64,000 nucleotides of DNA from Apostichopus japonicus (GCF_037975245.1 NC_092578.1:4160001-4224000), one strand, 5' to 3'. Counted from the first letter of the stretch, positions 22,371 to 34,890 are shown. Numbers and translations: made by a program. Notes: generated by a model from the sequence alone, not told the origin.

Positions 22371-22636
22371 GTGGCTATTCTTACGACTGCTCGTAAGAAT
22401 AATTTCCGATTACGCATGCCCAGTTGCTATTTCTATGACAGGATACTATTTTTTTACGACCAGGAGTAACAATAATTTCTGGTTAGGGTTAGTGTTAGGA
22501 TTGGGGTTTAGGGTTAAAGTTAGGGTTACCCCTACTACATGCGCAGTTGCTTTATTTACTTTACTGCGCTTGACTTTGCCTTTGTTGTAAGAATAGTTTA
22601 TAAATAATTGTTACGACTAGTCGTAAGAATAGCCAC
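22371..22636. mobile_element. MITE with 25-base terminal inverted repeats
   Basis: Ends are GTGGCTATTCTTACGACT..TCGTA and its inverse, identical except two central bases. Each terminus is itself a palindrome (TTCTTACGA/TCGTAAGAA). The interior holds degenerate telomere-like GGTTAGGGTTAG words and has no coding capacity. Confidence 0.8.
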
Positions 22637-25600
22637 GGCCTTGTTAGATTTATTTACTACACAATGGTACCAAAAATTAGTGTAGAGTGGGATTGGTTTG
22701 TTTGCATCTTAGTTTAGCCCCATGGAATGCATGAACCTTTGAAAAAAAACAATACCAAAGCAGTCGCCAAGATGCAAACCACTCCATTATTTACAACCCT
22801 ATGTCTGACTGAGATAACAGTTTTTTTACTTATTTACTTTAAGAACCTATGGGCCGTCCCAAACTCCGCAGACGTAGGCCTGACAGTTGTAGCCTTAGGC
22901 CTAAGCTACCTTGTTTTTTTTTTTTCATATAGTATGTAGTACTAGGCCTACGTTCTAGCCTTATCATCTAACTTACCAAAAGTAGCAACTTGTCATCAAC
23001 ACTGGTCATGCTACAACTTCTTGACAATTGCTACTGAACACCGACGAACGATATAGTCGGCATTAACATGTAACTCAGATTAGTGGTATGGATAACATGC
23101 AAAACAACTTATTCTCCGAAATATTGTGCAGAAAATATATAGGCCTATCGTTGTTTTTTGTCATCGCGTGTGCAATGTACGTGTTTATATCACTTGACAT
23201 GACCTGACACCGGAACGGAGGCACGCACTTGCGCAGATGCGTTAATATAATAGACCGCAAACTCTTTACATGCTGGGTTTATTATACAGACATTTATGAA
23301 ACTATTAGGTTGAAAGAACCGAATGTTTCCTTCGCTTTTTAAGCAGCTCTTGTTGAACATTTCGGTATATAGCCGTTACCTTTCTCCGATTTCCTCCGAT
23401 TGTGCTCTCTTTCCTTACCAAAATAATAATAATAATCATAAGAACACAGACACATAGAATTAAGTTACAGCGTGAACCAAGGTAGCTAGTAGGCACAGAG
23501 TTACAGGGTGGAACTTTTCTATACCGTGACCATAGATAAACTACACAATTTGACAGTTAATGTTTTTTTTCTTACACCGTTTTGCAAACCTTATGTGGGG
23601 TGCGATATGCTGCATTAAAATTTCATAACCGCTGATACCAGTCTATTAAAGTTTATTACAGTATTTCAATGGAAATTGAAATATATTCAGTTACGACATA
23701 AAACAACCTCTCCTAGAGGCCTAGCAGGGATTATGAAGGGGATTACAAGCTTAAAAATACAATTTTCAAGCTTGAAAATGAACAACTTGATCAAGTATAT
23801 CTGAGAATGGAGAGGGATTTGGGAGGGGTTCCTTTGCATTCCTAGCTAATAAAATTGCCAATCCCAGACAGAAATGTATTTTTCTGACTTGTTTTTAAAT
23901 ATCTATTACGCCCCCTCCCACCTTCCTCAACCCAAACACTGAAATGATAAAGTGACTTCATGTCATCTCAGTCCAATCCCACTGTGGTCTCCAATCATAG
24001 CCACCGTAGTAGTGAATACAAATAAAATAAATCATGGAAATAATATTTAAAAAAAACAAATGCAAATACAATATTTAAGTGTTCTCTATATTTACAAGTA
24101 AATGTTCCCAACTCCTTGTGGTACGTACAAGGGTGGGCCAATAAAAGAAGAAAAAAAGACATAAATATACACATCCACAACAAAGAATCTGAGAAATGTC
24201 AAACTATGATATATATTGTAGCATTAAGTTAAAACCAATCATCGACACTGTGTACCATACTGACCTCCCTACAAGGTACATCATACTCAATATGATGGCT
24301 TGAGTCAAAGAGCATTAGCAATGACAATGCTAAAACTCTAAAATTCTAAAAATTGATTGACTACTTTAATGGTTAGATGTTTGCGGAAAAATTTTGAGTT
24401 TGATAAATTTTGTTTCTCATAAAATATTGAATATATACTACATTACACTACATTTATATCACATTTTGCCCACATTAGGTATCTCAATATATTTTGATGT
24501 GACTCTTCAAGATAATTTATTCCCAGATGCTGTAGTATACAACTCTTGCCCACAGCAAATCATCTTGACTTTTCTTCCATCATATATGTTGCCAATGTGT
24601 CTGTTTCACGCTATTTCATCGAAGGCTTTGTTCAATTTCACAGCTCTTTGCCAATGTAAGCTTGCTAGTATGCATAGCTGTAATATCTGCATCACAGTAT
24701 GCACAATATAGAATGTTGAACAGTATTTGTTAAAAAGCCTTTTGTTAAAATTGATGCCAGCACTGTTGTTCTGTTTCTACAGTTCCTAGAAATGATCGAT
24801 TCATCTCGAGTCATAAATGCACATGTTTCTTTCTTCTTACATTAAATTATTTCTATGTCAGTTGTATACTTGCTCTTGTAGAATACTGTTCAATGAAATA
24901 TCTGCCTAATTCAATTCTCAAGTTTCTCATATTTTGTGTATTGACCGATATTCATATACAGTATGTTTAATACACACCATACAATGTGTAGTTCTCATGC
25001 AAATTTATCCAGTAGACCGCTAGCCCAATGAATTGATCAGCTTTTTGTCTACGATATATCTGTAAATTCACAGATACATCGGGACAGTTTAATATTAACT
25101 GCATTAATTATTTCTTGCGTCTGCATCACTTGAGGAAGTAATTGTCAAAGGTTACGGAAGCAATTCTCCAGATGAGAAACTATAAATTATTCATCTGGGT
25201 GTGACCTCTGACCTTGCTGATGTCATTTCTTGCCTTGACTGAGATCTGATTTCCTCGATAGCAGCCATTTTGCCGTCATGGCTCGAGAGGTACTGAAGGG
25301 TTCTGTTCTTTGATTTGGAAATCAGATCGGCAGAAAGGCGGAGCACATCTGATGAAGAGAGGGAATTACTTTGCATTAAAATTCAAAACATGTTGGAATC
25401 TTGCCAAAATACCGGTTAATTGTGACATTCCGGCATGCAACGGAATTAACATCATAGATTCGGTACCCGATATTCCTCAAAGAAGTGGCTTGATAATGTT
25501 ACGATATATTTAAAATTAAATTATGAAAGACACAAACCCAACCATCATTATTGGTCTATGTGATAGAGATAACTGTCATTATGATCAACTTCCCCCAAAA

Positions 25601-25812
25601 ATGCTAAGAAAAATCATATTCCATTTGGGAAATATATCAAATTTAATGTTCCATCAAACACAAAGTTGAAGGACTTGATCAAGTCTAAACATGACATCAC
25701 TTGAGCCTGATATGTGCTTCAATGTGTAATGCTCTTCTTAATTTATTACAATGCTTATTTTCCTTAGTAGAGATTGGGTTTTGCAAATGCCCTATTCCAA
25801 AAATATTGAAGC
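22637..25812. other. Gene-poor stretch
   Basis: No convincing gene. A short minus-strand frame near 25.2 kb begins with a good-looking AAAATGGCTGC start context but ends after 25 codons. A perfect 12-base inverted repeat GATCTGATTTCC lies at about 25244 and 25317. A DR1 half-site pair TGACCT-C-TGACCT lies at 25202-25214. Confidence 0.45.
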
Positions 25813-26152
25813 CAGATGCGGAGCGTCCACACAGTCGGGAGGGGGGGGGATGCCCCCATGACTGACTCAAATGGACTGCTGGCGCCCTTTTCAGCTTTTT
25901 ACCACTTTTTACTTATTCGCGATTATTTACTTTTTTATTGCGCTCTCATCTTCCGATTGACATTTGTCACATTATCTGCAAATTAGCAAGGCCTGGAAAG
26001 GGTCATTTCAAGCGATCTAGGGAGTATCTTCTCTCAAAAATTTTCCGTACGCTCCGCGCCAACCTGTGGTGGCGCTCCGCTTAGATAGTGTCAAAAGCTC
26101 CCCTACAGACCATTCTCGCCCCCCCCGACCAATACCCCTAGCTCCGCCACTG
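25813..26152. mobile_element. hAT-type MITE with perfect 8-base target-site duplication
   Basis: Element ends CAGATGCGGAGCG and (reverse complement) CAGTGGCGGAGCT are inverted repeats. It is flanked on both sides by the identical octamer ATTGAAGC (25805-25812 and 26153-26160). The CAGTGGCGGAGC terminus and 8-base duplication are hallmarks of hAT elements. No transposase is encoded. Confidence 0.9.
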
Positions 26153-26624
26153 ATTGAAGCTCTTTAACAAGACCTAATGAAGACGTTGGTTTCAGTGTCA
26201 AGGTAACATATACATTCTACCTTGAAAAATATGACTAGTTTCAGATTCTAGCGGTGCTATGACATCACAGATTTACACACTAGCAGCTCCAAGGATATCA
26301 CTTGTAAACTTGTAAAACTAGGATAACTCCCATATGTAGTTAGACGTAGTTAGACGTATCTTAGCTGTTTGCGGTAGTTGCTAACTTAGGAGGTTAAGTT
26401 GGAATTGTCTCTCATTGTCTCTCATCGTTTTTTCACTTATCCGATGAAGCAGGAGAGGAGCGCGCGGTCCTTTCAATGACCGTGGCGTTCGAATTTCTAG
26501 TGCCAAACGCCGAATGTCGGCCCTTCCCTCCTTGAGGGCTCCTCTGGAAAGCAGTGCTTCTGCACTGAGCAGGACTACCTTCATTAAAGATGACAAAATA
26601 AAAATAAATAAATCAAATAAAAAA

Positions 26625-26817
26625 TTATAAAACCATCTCACCATCAAGGCTCTTGTGATAGCTCTCACTATCTGTCTCATCACCTAAACCTTCATCATCG
26701 TCACTATCTTCATCGCTCTCTGATACGATCTCATGTCCTGCCTCTCTTCTCTCTTTATCAGTTACCATCTCACCATCCAACTGCTTGAGATGGGGCAGAG
26801 ATTTAATAACTTCCAGT
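26625..26817 (-). CDS. LRRC46: LRRC46 exon 6: cap and acidic tail
   Basis: Encodes the repeat cap (EVIKSLPHLKQLDGE) and an Asp/Ser/Glu-rich tail ending SLDGEMVL and TAA. The words GATGGTGAGATGG occur twice. The second is a good donor site (GTGAGA), so a longer spliced C-terminus is possible. Confidence 0.82.
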
Positions 26818-29800
26818 CTGTACAGGGATAGATGATGATAAACAAATGTTCCAGACAAAAGTAGTTAAATTAATTTCATGTGATTCTCTGATATACTCCA
26901 ACCAGGGATATAACTTTTTGCTACTGAATGTTTATGTTAGAAATATCATTTTTATAAAAAAAAAATTAACCATCAAATTTGGGTAAAAAAACTCATAAAT
27001 TACAAATTTCACCTTATTTGTTTGTTATTTATTTAATTTTCCATTTTTGAAAGATCATATATATACATATATATATGTATATATTTATGTGTGTGTTTAA
27101 CTTGTGGATTAGATTCCAAGTTAACAACTTGCACACTGCATCACACAATATATATCAACAAAAGGTTGTAATGACCCCTTTCATTATAAAAGCAAAGCTG
27201 ACTTGCAATTGTTGCTATTGTTGATAGATCTTTAAAGTTTTACAATATTGCATCATCTACCAGGTTGGTTTACATGACAGACCAATTTGAAACTTCACTG
27301 ACAACACAAGCAGGTAGTCTTGTGGAAAAGTTAGACCCAGCACAGAGTGGAATTACTTCTAGATCTGTTTCATAATGCAAGAATTTTGTTGTTTCTTCTA
27401 AAAGTGAAGCACACTCAAACTATAAATACATTAAATACATTTGCGTCTGTTTGTCAAAGCATGAATGAATCTCACGTCTTTTATTAATTTGTAATGCAAA
27501 AGCATACATTAAAAAGAAAAAAAGAAAATTAATTCCAATGACATAAATATCATATTACCTGTAGCCATTCTTTGCAAAGCAGGGGTTCCCTGTCAAATTC
27601 AGTATCATCAAAGACTTTGGAAACTGTTCTGAAAAATTGTAGAGTTAGATCATACTTGTAGCTTTATCAGAAAGCTGAGATATATTTGAAAGGGAATGGT
27701 AAAGTGATAACTTGTTATAAACTACTCCTCCTCTTTCATTGACAGATAAAGAAAGAACAAACATCTTCCATGTGGGGCGGGGGGAGGGGAGGGGTGGATA
27801 CATAATCTGGCTGACGTCCACTTTGAGGAGTGCTCTGTATGGGAATGTGATGGGAGACCGATCACCGATCCCCTTTGAGAAATTGTCATTTTGAAAAAGA
27901 GGCATAGATGGAAAATCGTTATGGTGATATAAATTTCCATCATTTTAAGTACATTTTGCCAGATTATGAAACTTTGCATGAATGTGCACATGTTTGCCGT
28001 CCCTGGTTAGTCCCTGAATTTTTTTTTTATTTGGGGGGGGGGAGAACTTTGCCCACCCCTGTTGCAGCCCCTCCTCCCTCTGGCTACACCACTGCATGAA
28101 GGTAGTTTAACACCCATCCATTACACAAAAGTTAAGTATTAACTTTGGCAATTTGACCATTGAATACTGTACAGTTGGACTAGACGTTTCTCGTTTTGAC
28201 TAAAAACGCCCCAATAAATTGTACTGAGCTTAAAAAAGTAATTTACCTGGATCCAGATTTTCGATTAAATTATCTGCTAGATCCAAGAACTGCAATTTAT
28301 CCAACAGTTCAATGTTCTCCACCACTTTTATCTTGTTTCCAGACAGCACCAAGAAACGAATCTCCATCAAACTCTCAAGGTTTTCTATTTTTTCTATAAA
28401 ATTCTAAAGAAAGAAAAAAAAAACATTACAAAATTATTTGAATCCTACGTATGAAATTATCCACCAAGGGAATGAGGAAGGAACATGGAACAAAGAGGAT
28501 TAAGCAGACAGCCCACTGCCTGACTTAACAAGACCCAACTCAACTGGACCTATTGTTTTCGAAAGTCTTGAAGGTCCATGGTCTTACAACTGACGTTGCA
28601 CACCGAACGACTGATGTGTGCACGCAACGATTGTTAAGAACTGGCAGTTTTACTTGTGAAATCTCACACACTGCCACTGCAAGTCTTTCAGTTTCCAGAG
28701 TGAAGCAGACGCAATATTCAAAGTGATAAAATCTCGCTCTTGTCGGAGCCTTAAAGGGTGTGAAGACTCGCGCAAAAAGAAACGTCTAATGCCGGTAATC
28801 TGACCTAGTTTCGAATGAGGTGGAACAGAAGGGTTAAACACCACCATCAATCCCAGAAAATACACACACAGCTTGCTACCGTCGGTAATTAGACACTAGT
28901 GTACAGTCAGTACATACAGCTGCGTTCAATACCCACAGCACAGTGTATAAACGATACAGCGATGGACAGCTTAGGTCCAGCTAAAGATAACAAGGTATCA
29001 CGTTTTATTACTGTCTGCATTTTGTAGCCACACGAACAAAACGTCACTTGCAAGCAACAGAAAGTTAACTTTTTCAGATGGCCGCACGCGGCTTGGGGTG
29101 AGTCTTCAATGCCTTTAAGCACATGTTACGTACATATCACGACTATCCACAAATATCAACGTAAAGATAATCAAGTTGAGTCATGATCAGTCTGACAGTG
29201 TCAGGGGGACTTTAGTTCAGTTAAGAAACCAGCTATTTCCAATTTTCAATATCCCAGCTACATTGATCAGATACATATTATAATCTCTGTGCTAACAAAT
29301 TCAGGTTTTATCACCATAATGTCACATTATCAAGGACTACATTTATCTTTCACCTTTGCAGAAGGATCACAACCAAACCTTGTCAATTGAAAACTAAATC
29401 CCTCCCCCTCCCCCGACCTCCCCAATGTCCCCCCTCACGAAAGATGCATACTAACATTTAAGGCAATCAAGGAGTAAAATTGAATAGATTTCTTACTTGT
29501 TGAAGGTAAAGGTTTGTGACCGGTCCTAGCACTTCCATATGATCAATCTCTCCAATATTCTCTCTGTCTAACCTGACATGAGTCAGCTTCAACATTTTGT
29601 GAATCCTGAGAATCAAAAAGATATATGACTTCACATAAATTTCTTCATCATCATTTCATTTTCATTCCAAGGCTAGCTGAAAACACATGTCAATTCACAT
29701 TCTGTTTAATTTAAGACACTTGAGTCACAACTGCATTGAGAACAAAAATTCAAATATCTGTTCTCCAATTGTCACTATCTTGTCACTGATGGTGCTTTCA

Positions 29801-31848
29801 CACAGCCACTTGTGGCAAACTTGGTAAACAGAAAGTTCTCTGGTTTATCTGCAATCACTCTCATATCAGAAGTGAAACTATAGGCCTAAATAGAGCATAC
29901 TTTCTGTTTCTGAGGCTTAAATGACTGAATACAAATTATCTTAAACATATTTTGATTTCTAAGATGGAGGTATCATTACTTTTCTTTCACACAGATGACT
30001 TTTTTCTAGAGTTTTGGCAGAACCTCAATTTTCAGCTTCTTTCTATTATATATATAGAACAGTATGTAGTACAACAAGCTGGCAGTTAGTACAAAAGACA
30101 CTCAAGATACAGGTCTGGGACACAGAAGCTATTAACTTCCAAGGACTATTGTATACAGCTTTACTGTACACAATTACCCTTGCTTTAAAAAGTACTGCAT
30201 TAACATGAGACCTACTTTAATTAACAGTCACAACAGAATTACTGTACAGCATAAACTTCTGGTTTGATCCTACTCTGCCACAAAATACCTATCATAGTTG
30301 TCATCTTTGTCATGCAAATCAAAGTTGATGAATAAATATGTCATGAATATTTATGAGAAAAACACCATACTTCACTGCACAACAATGAAATAAGTATAAT
30401 TAAATTAATAAGTACAAGTATAATTTCCTGAATGATATCCCTTTTTTGCAACTCAATGATTTTAAACTCTGCCCTGTATATCCAAGTCATCTCTCCACAT
30501 CCTCCAACTCCTTCCCAACCCCCCCTCCCCCTCCCCACTCACTTGCTTTCCATTACAACTTACAGTTGTTCAGATCCTTCGGAAACAATTGCTGGAGGAA
30601 GATTCCTCTTTGCTATCATTGCCACAGTAATCTTGACTGGTTTTACTACAATGATATTTGAAAAAAATAATATAAAATGAAATATATTACCGTACTGAAA
30701 AGCTTGTCAAGCCTGGAAACTCAAAGAAAGTACTAAAGCCATACAAAAAGGGCTGTCAAAATGTATTCAATGTACTGGAATAAATTTAAATCTTTTTTAA
30801 ACCAGATAAATGTATAGTCTATAGAATAAATGTGTAGTCTATAGTAGTCTATAGAAAATGTGTAGTCTATTGAAAACAGTTTTTTCAGTGGCATCACATG
30901 AGGCTAAGCTCATGACAAAAATATATAGGCGTTGGACCTATTTCACATTGTACTTGATTTGATTTTATTTTATTCGCACTCAGATTGTTCAAAATACAAA
31001 AAATATTACAAAGACAAAAGACAAAAAGGACGGAATTGAAAAGAACAAAAAGAGTAACAGGAGCTAAACCCATTAGACTGACAGAATGTCAGCCCATTTC
31101 CAATGGGGCCCTATAGAAAAATTGCACTTTCAATGGAAAATACTAGGAAACCAATAAATAAGACACAAAAACAAATATATTTCACAAAATACTGAAAGGT
31201 ACCTCCCTCTCCCCCCCCCCCCCACCCACAAAAATGTGTATGTCACATTGTTCTGCTATTCGGACTCCCATGAATCCATTAACAGTCTTGTGATGCAAAA
31301 CTTTGTTGTGCTCTTTCAAAACAAAATCGTTGCACCTTGCATTCCTTATTGGCTGAGAGGAATATGCCAGACTAGTCTCATAACCATAGCTTTCTGGTAT
31401 TTGGTAACAAAGTTAGGGCTATGTAGGCCTAGGTTTAACAACACTGCAGTGTAACACTAAAGCCATTATTGTCGTATAAGAAGTAGGCCTAAGTTAATAG
31501 CTACAAGTTAGCTCGTTATGATACGAAGTTGGTTTAGGAACCGTGAATATGATATACTTCCTTGTACTAATAACATAATCACAATTTACCAAATGACATT
31601 GGCTTACTACCGACACTAAGTTAGCCTAGGACTCGGAGGCCTAATTTGTTTTAGCGAAATTACTCCCAACGTTACGACATTGCCTACCGTTGTTTACATA
31701 GGCCAATGGGATCTAAGATTTAATCGAGACTCTTTTAATAGAATTAAGCAAAACGTTATCAATTAATTTTCAAATGACCTGCTTTTGTAGTTACATGTCC
31801 TTCCTCTCCTAAATTTGCTTCCATGAGTACGTTTGGTTCACTTGCCAT
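26625..31848 (-). CDS. LRRC46: Leucine-rich repeat-containing protein 46, six exons
   Basis: Exons 31848-31779, 30636-30564, 29605-29497, 28403-28247, 27628-27559 and 26817-26625 join in phase to 223 residues. SDS22-type leucine-rich repeats occupy about residues 52-155 (NLYLQQNFIEKIENL, FLVLSGNKIKVVENI, FLDLADNLIENLDP, LMILNLTGNPC), with a cap ending LPHLKQLDGE. The N-terminal VKITVAMIAKRNLP and the FLxLSGNKI..VEN order match vertebrate LRRC46, which localises to the sperm flagellum midpiece and is needed for sperm formation in mouse. The C-terminus is acidic and phosphorylatable (ESDEDSDDDEG) and shorter than in mammals (about 320 residues). The start Met (MASEP) was chosen because the vertebrate protein begins a similar distance from the KRNL motif; the frame is open further upstream. 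Confidence 0.92.
27050..27100. repeat. (AT)n/(TATATG) microsatellite
   Basis: ATATATAC/TATATG dinucleotide run in the LRRC46 intron between exons 5 and 6. Confidence 0.85.
27559..27628 (-). CDS. LRRC46: LRRC46 exon 5: last repeat
   Basis: Encodes QFPKSLMILNLTGNPCFAKN, the final repeat with the NPC turn. Acceptor TTTTTCAG, donor GTAATA. Confidence 0.92.
28020..28096. mobile_element. hAT-like element end fragment
   Basis: Terminates in GGCTACACCACTG, the inverse of CAGTGGTGTAGCC, an end common in hAT-derived MITEs. A G run precedes it and no partner end is visible, so it is a truncated copy. Confidence 0.4.
28247..28403 (-). CDS. LRRC46: LRRC46 exon 4: central repeats
   Basis: Encodes two and a half repeats with LVLSGNKI and LDLADNLIENLDP. 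Acceptor TTCTTTAG, donor GTAAAT; phase 0 in, phase 1 out. Confidence 0.92.
28751..29118 (-). mobile_element. TTAA-target MITE, family A, full copy
   Basis: 368 bases in the LRRC46 intron between exons 3 and 4. Flanked by TTAA on both sides, with imperfect inverted ends AGGGTGTGAAGACTCGCGC and AGGCATTGAAGACTCACCC. The same body is found at 60231-60590 in the opposite orientation and, truncated, twice near 55 kb. No coding capacity. TTAA target choice is typical of piggyBac and Kolobok superfamilies. Confidence 0.9.
29497..29605 (-). CDS. LRRC46: LRRC46 exon 3: first leucine-rich repeats
   Basis: Encodes LIHKMLKLTHVRLDREN and TNLYLQQ, the first repeat. Acceptor ATTCTCAG, donor GTAAGA. Confidence 0.9.
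30030..31560 (-). other. LRRC46 intron 1 and parts of intron 2
   Basis: Apart from exon 2 this is AT-rich intron with C runs (30515-30535, 31208-31222). A small repeated word GTGTAGTCTATAG lies near 30818-30870. Confidence 0.6.
30564..30636 (-). CDS. LRRC46: LRRC46 exon 2
   Basis: Encodes the conserved KITVAMIAKRNLP leader before the repeats. Acceptor AAAACCAG, donor GTAAGT; phase 1 in, phase 2 out. Confidence 0.85.
31779..31848 (-). CDS. LRRC46: LRRC46 exon 1
   Basis: Encodes MASEPNVLMEANLGEEGHVTTKA. The donor is a weak GTCATT after GCAG. It is accepted because the phase 1 junction with exon 2 produces AVKITVAMIAKRNLP, which matches vertebrate LRRC46. In-frame Met codons upstream are alternatives. 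Confidence 0.65.
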
Positions 31849-33139
31849 GTTTCTGACACTGATCAGCAACTTATGAACTGAGTATTTTGAGCGACGGTAA
31901 ATAGATCTACGACGAGCGTCGTTAGAAACAGAAGGTGGCACGAGAACATTAGATGTTACTTCAATCACCATCGTGCGTGGAGGGCAGGGATCAGGGAATC
32001 AACTTATCAAATGAAAACATAGGTAGCCAGTACTTCGTGTGATTGATGCACACTGAATTGCCATTTGGGGTCACTGCCACTACATACCTGCCAACCCACC
32101 ACATATGCCAACCTGGAGATACACCCACGAAAATCTAGGCACTGGTGCAAGAAACCTGGAGATTTTATTGAAACATTCTAAAGTCAATGAAACTCAGTGT
32201 TCACATTCTGATATGCTATTTCAACTTTATTGTGCGCAACATTCCTTGTCAATTTTCTTTGACTTTTTCAAAAGTTTTGTATTGCCACTAGTTTAAGATT
32301 TTTGCATTTGATATTTTGTAGATCATCAATAATCATGATTCCTATAACTGAGTCTCATGGGTAATAACCGTCATGAGAGTTGGTATGTATGCATCTGTCT
32401 TGAATGAACACTGCACAATTGTGTATTAAGAAATTTTAACCCATCTCAAGCAAAACATGTAGTTTCCTACACCAGTCAACTTGCAATAAAAGATACAGGC
32501 ACACAAAAGACAAAGAGGTAACACCCATATGGTGATAGTTTGGTGGAGAAAATATATTTTAATCAACCTACCTCAAAATACCTTTAATCAAAGAAAATAA
32601 AGCAATGAACAAACAGCTTGAAAAAATCATACACAATATGAAAGTGGTCATCAGGTACATGGGGTCATTAACATATACTTGTCTTTATTGTCAAGTGGAT
32701 TTACTGTAGCACTGCTACTGCAGCCTCCTCTTCCCCATTTCTACTTCCCACCCCCCCCCCCCAAAAAAAAACATACTCTATCCTAATGATTTGTGACATA
32801 GACATAATTTGAGCACACTTAAACTCTTATCAAAAGTTTTCATACTTTGTTGTATATAATTTGTTTGCTGCAAAAGGCTATAATCTTTAAACAAGTATCC
32901 AAGTTTGCACCTCAGATGAAGCGTCTATTATACCTGGCCTGAAATCAGTGAACTGTACATTTGAACACTTCCTAAGAGATTTAAGTGTTATCTTAGAAGG
33001 AATCAAATCAAACAATTGATCTACTGTAAAAATAAACATTTACTCAAAATTGAACAAAGAAAGTGTTTGAGGATTGCATTCCAGACCAAACCCTAAGTAG
33101 ATTTTTGGTAATATTTCAGCAAAAACTGACATTGAAAAA

Positions 33140-33215
33140 TTTATGTATATACATATATATATGTATATATATATAAACATATATATATATATATATATAC
33201 ATATTTATATATATA
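33140..33215. repeat. (AT)n microsatellite next to a SINE
   Basis: TATATACATATATATATG and long ATATAT runs directly at the tail side of a minus-strand SINE. Confidence 0.85.
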
Positions 33216-33336
33216 ATTGAAAACATAATGAATAGGAAAATCCAGAACAGTGAAAAAACTTCCAGCCTCCACCGGGATTCGAACCTGGGCATCCTGCTTT
33301 ATATGCAGACACCCTAACCACTAGGCTAGGATGCTG
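33216..33336 (-). repeat. tRNA-derived SINE
   Basis: On the minus strand: A-box-like TAGCCTAGTGGTTAGGGTG, an anticodon-stem-like CTGC..GCAG, and B-box GGTTCGAATCCCGG. A short body with TTTTTCACTGTTCTGGATTT and an (AT)n tail follow. Confidence 0.75.
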
Positions 33337-33554
33337 ATTGTATGTCCAGAGGTTCGAAACCGGTAAGGAAGGTCGTAATTCCACTAGAGGCGTTTGCTAC
33401 CTGTATCGAACAATACTTGTTCTGCTTTGGTGACATATTTGCCTTACTCTAGGGATCAACCATGATGCTAACCAAATCAAAATCATTTGTGATTCCTAAA
33501 GCCAGATCTCAAAAGAGATACTTAATGAAATGGAAATAAACGACAAAGGCTAAT

Positions 33555-33680
33555 GAATATATATATAATTGAAATTGTAGAGAGTTGTAAAATCCAGAAG
33601 AGTGAAAAATTTCCAGCCGCCACCGGGATTCGAACACTGGCCTCCAGCTTTATATGCAGACACCCTAACCACTATATATT
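33555..33680 (-). repeat. Second copy of the same SINE, degraded at its head
   Basis: Shares the B-box region, the ATATAAAGC anticodon-arm word and the tail CACTCTTCTGGATTTT with the copy at 33216-33336, again followed by TATATATA. The A-box end is replaced by ATATAT sequence. Confidence 0.7.
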
Positions 33681-34890
33681 TAGGTATCCTGTACACATGC
33701 ATGTTGTAGCACTTGCTCATACACTAACTATGCCATCCATACAATGTTTTGTTTGTACTACCAAACATGAAAGACATACAAACTTAGAGATGTAATGGGG
33801 GACTTCTGAAACATTTTGAAATATTACCCAATAGATGGGTTATTAGAAACCAAAGCAACCTTATTCAATCACAAAAACACTGAAGAGGTAGTGATGATCT
33901 CATTAAGAGACATATGTAAAAGGATGTATAAAACTGAAGATTCCATTATGTTATGAGTATAACTTATGATATTATTTTGAACAATATAGAAAAGCCCTTT
34001 TAAATTACATATCTAGGCATGGCTGGACACAGATTGAGTGAAAGACTATATATCTACAGGTGCAAATTAACTTTGAATACACATTTTCTACTTCCAAACT
34101 TTAAAAATATAAATGGTGAAATGTTTCACAGAGGATAGTAAGTTTAATAGTACAGAATATTTTGGCTAAATATAGATAATTTCTCGTCCATAGCTCAACC
34201 GTTGTAAAAATGAGCCATTTGCACGGACGAAATGGACCAAACACATGCAGCTCAAATGCCAACAGTGGTGGGTAGCCAATGGGCCTTTAACTTAAAAGAG
34301 AGTTAAAGTAGTATAAGACTATAATCAGGTGCAAGAGTAACTGAGAAAAAATGGGAAACTAGAAAGAGTGAAAGCTCTATTTTCTGTTAATCACATTAAA
34401 ATATCTATAAAAAACTATTTTAGACTCGCTTAAGATCAACAAAAGACTTCTTAATTATCATGTAAAAGAGGATACATTATTTATTACGAGTATAGTTTTT
34501 TCTTCTGTTTTAACTTTTTCATTTTACAAAATATACTATATCACATTATGATTCTGCACATGACAGATGAATCAATCTCTACTGGTGAATGATACATATG
34601 CAAAATGACTGATAAATATTCAAATCTTGTTGCATATTCATCACCATTACTATGTAATGCCAAAACATACTATTTGATCCTCTCAGTTGAAAGACCATTT
34701 CCATTATATCAAGTTAATGTACACTAAAATGAGGCTTTCATCTCATGACCACAATTATCACCTCAAAACACAACAATCCAAATGGTTTTTATCTCCATTT
34801 TCTTGACTCAAACTATAGTTACACAAGGTGTTTCAGAAGCTGTCATCAGGTTTTGAATTTTAAAACACAATTATTAATTTAATGTATCAA

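Noticed and set aside
22480-22530. Interstitial telomere array
   Set aside because: Only a few degenerate TTAGGG-like words, and they lie inside a MITE.
25191-25285. Short minus-strand frame with a good start context (AAAATGGCTGC)
   Set aside because: Only 25 codons before a stop and no clear donor; possibly a 5' exon but unsupported.
28196-28399. 67-codon plus-strand frame
   Set aside because: Antisense to LRRC46 exon 4.
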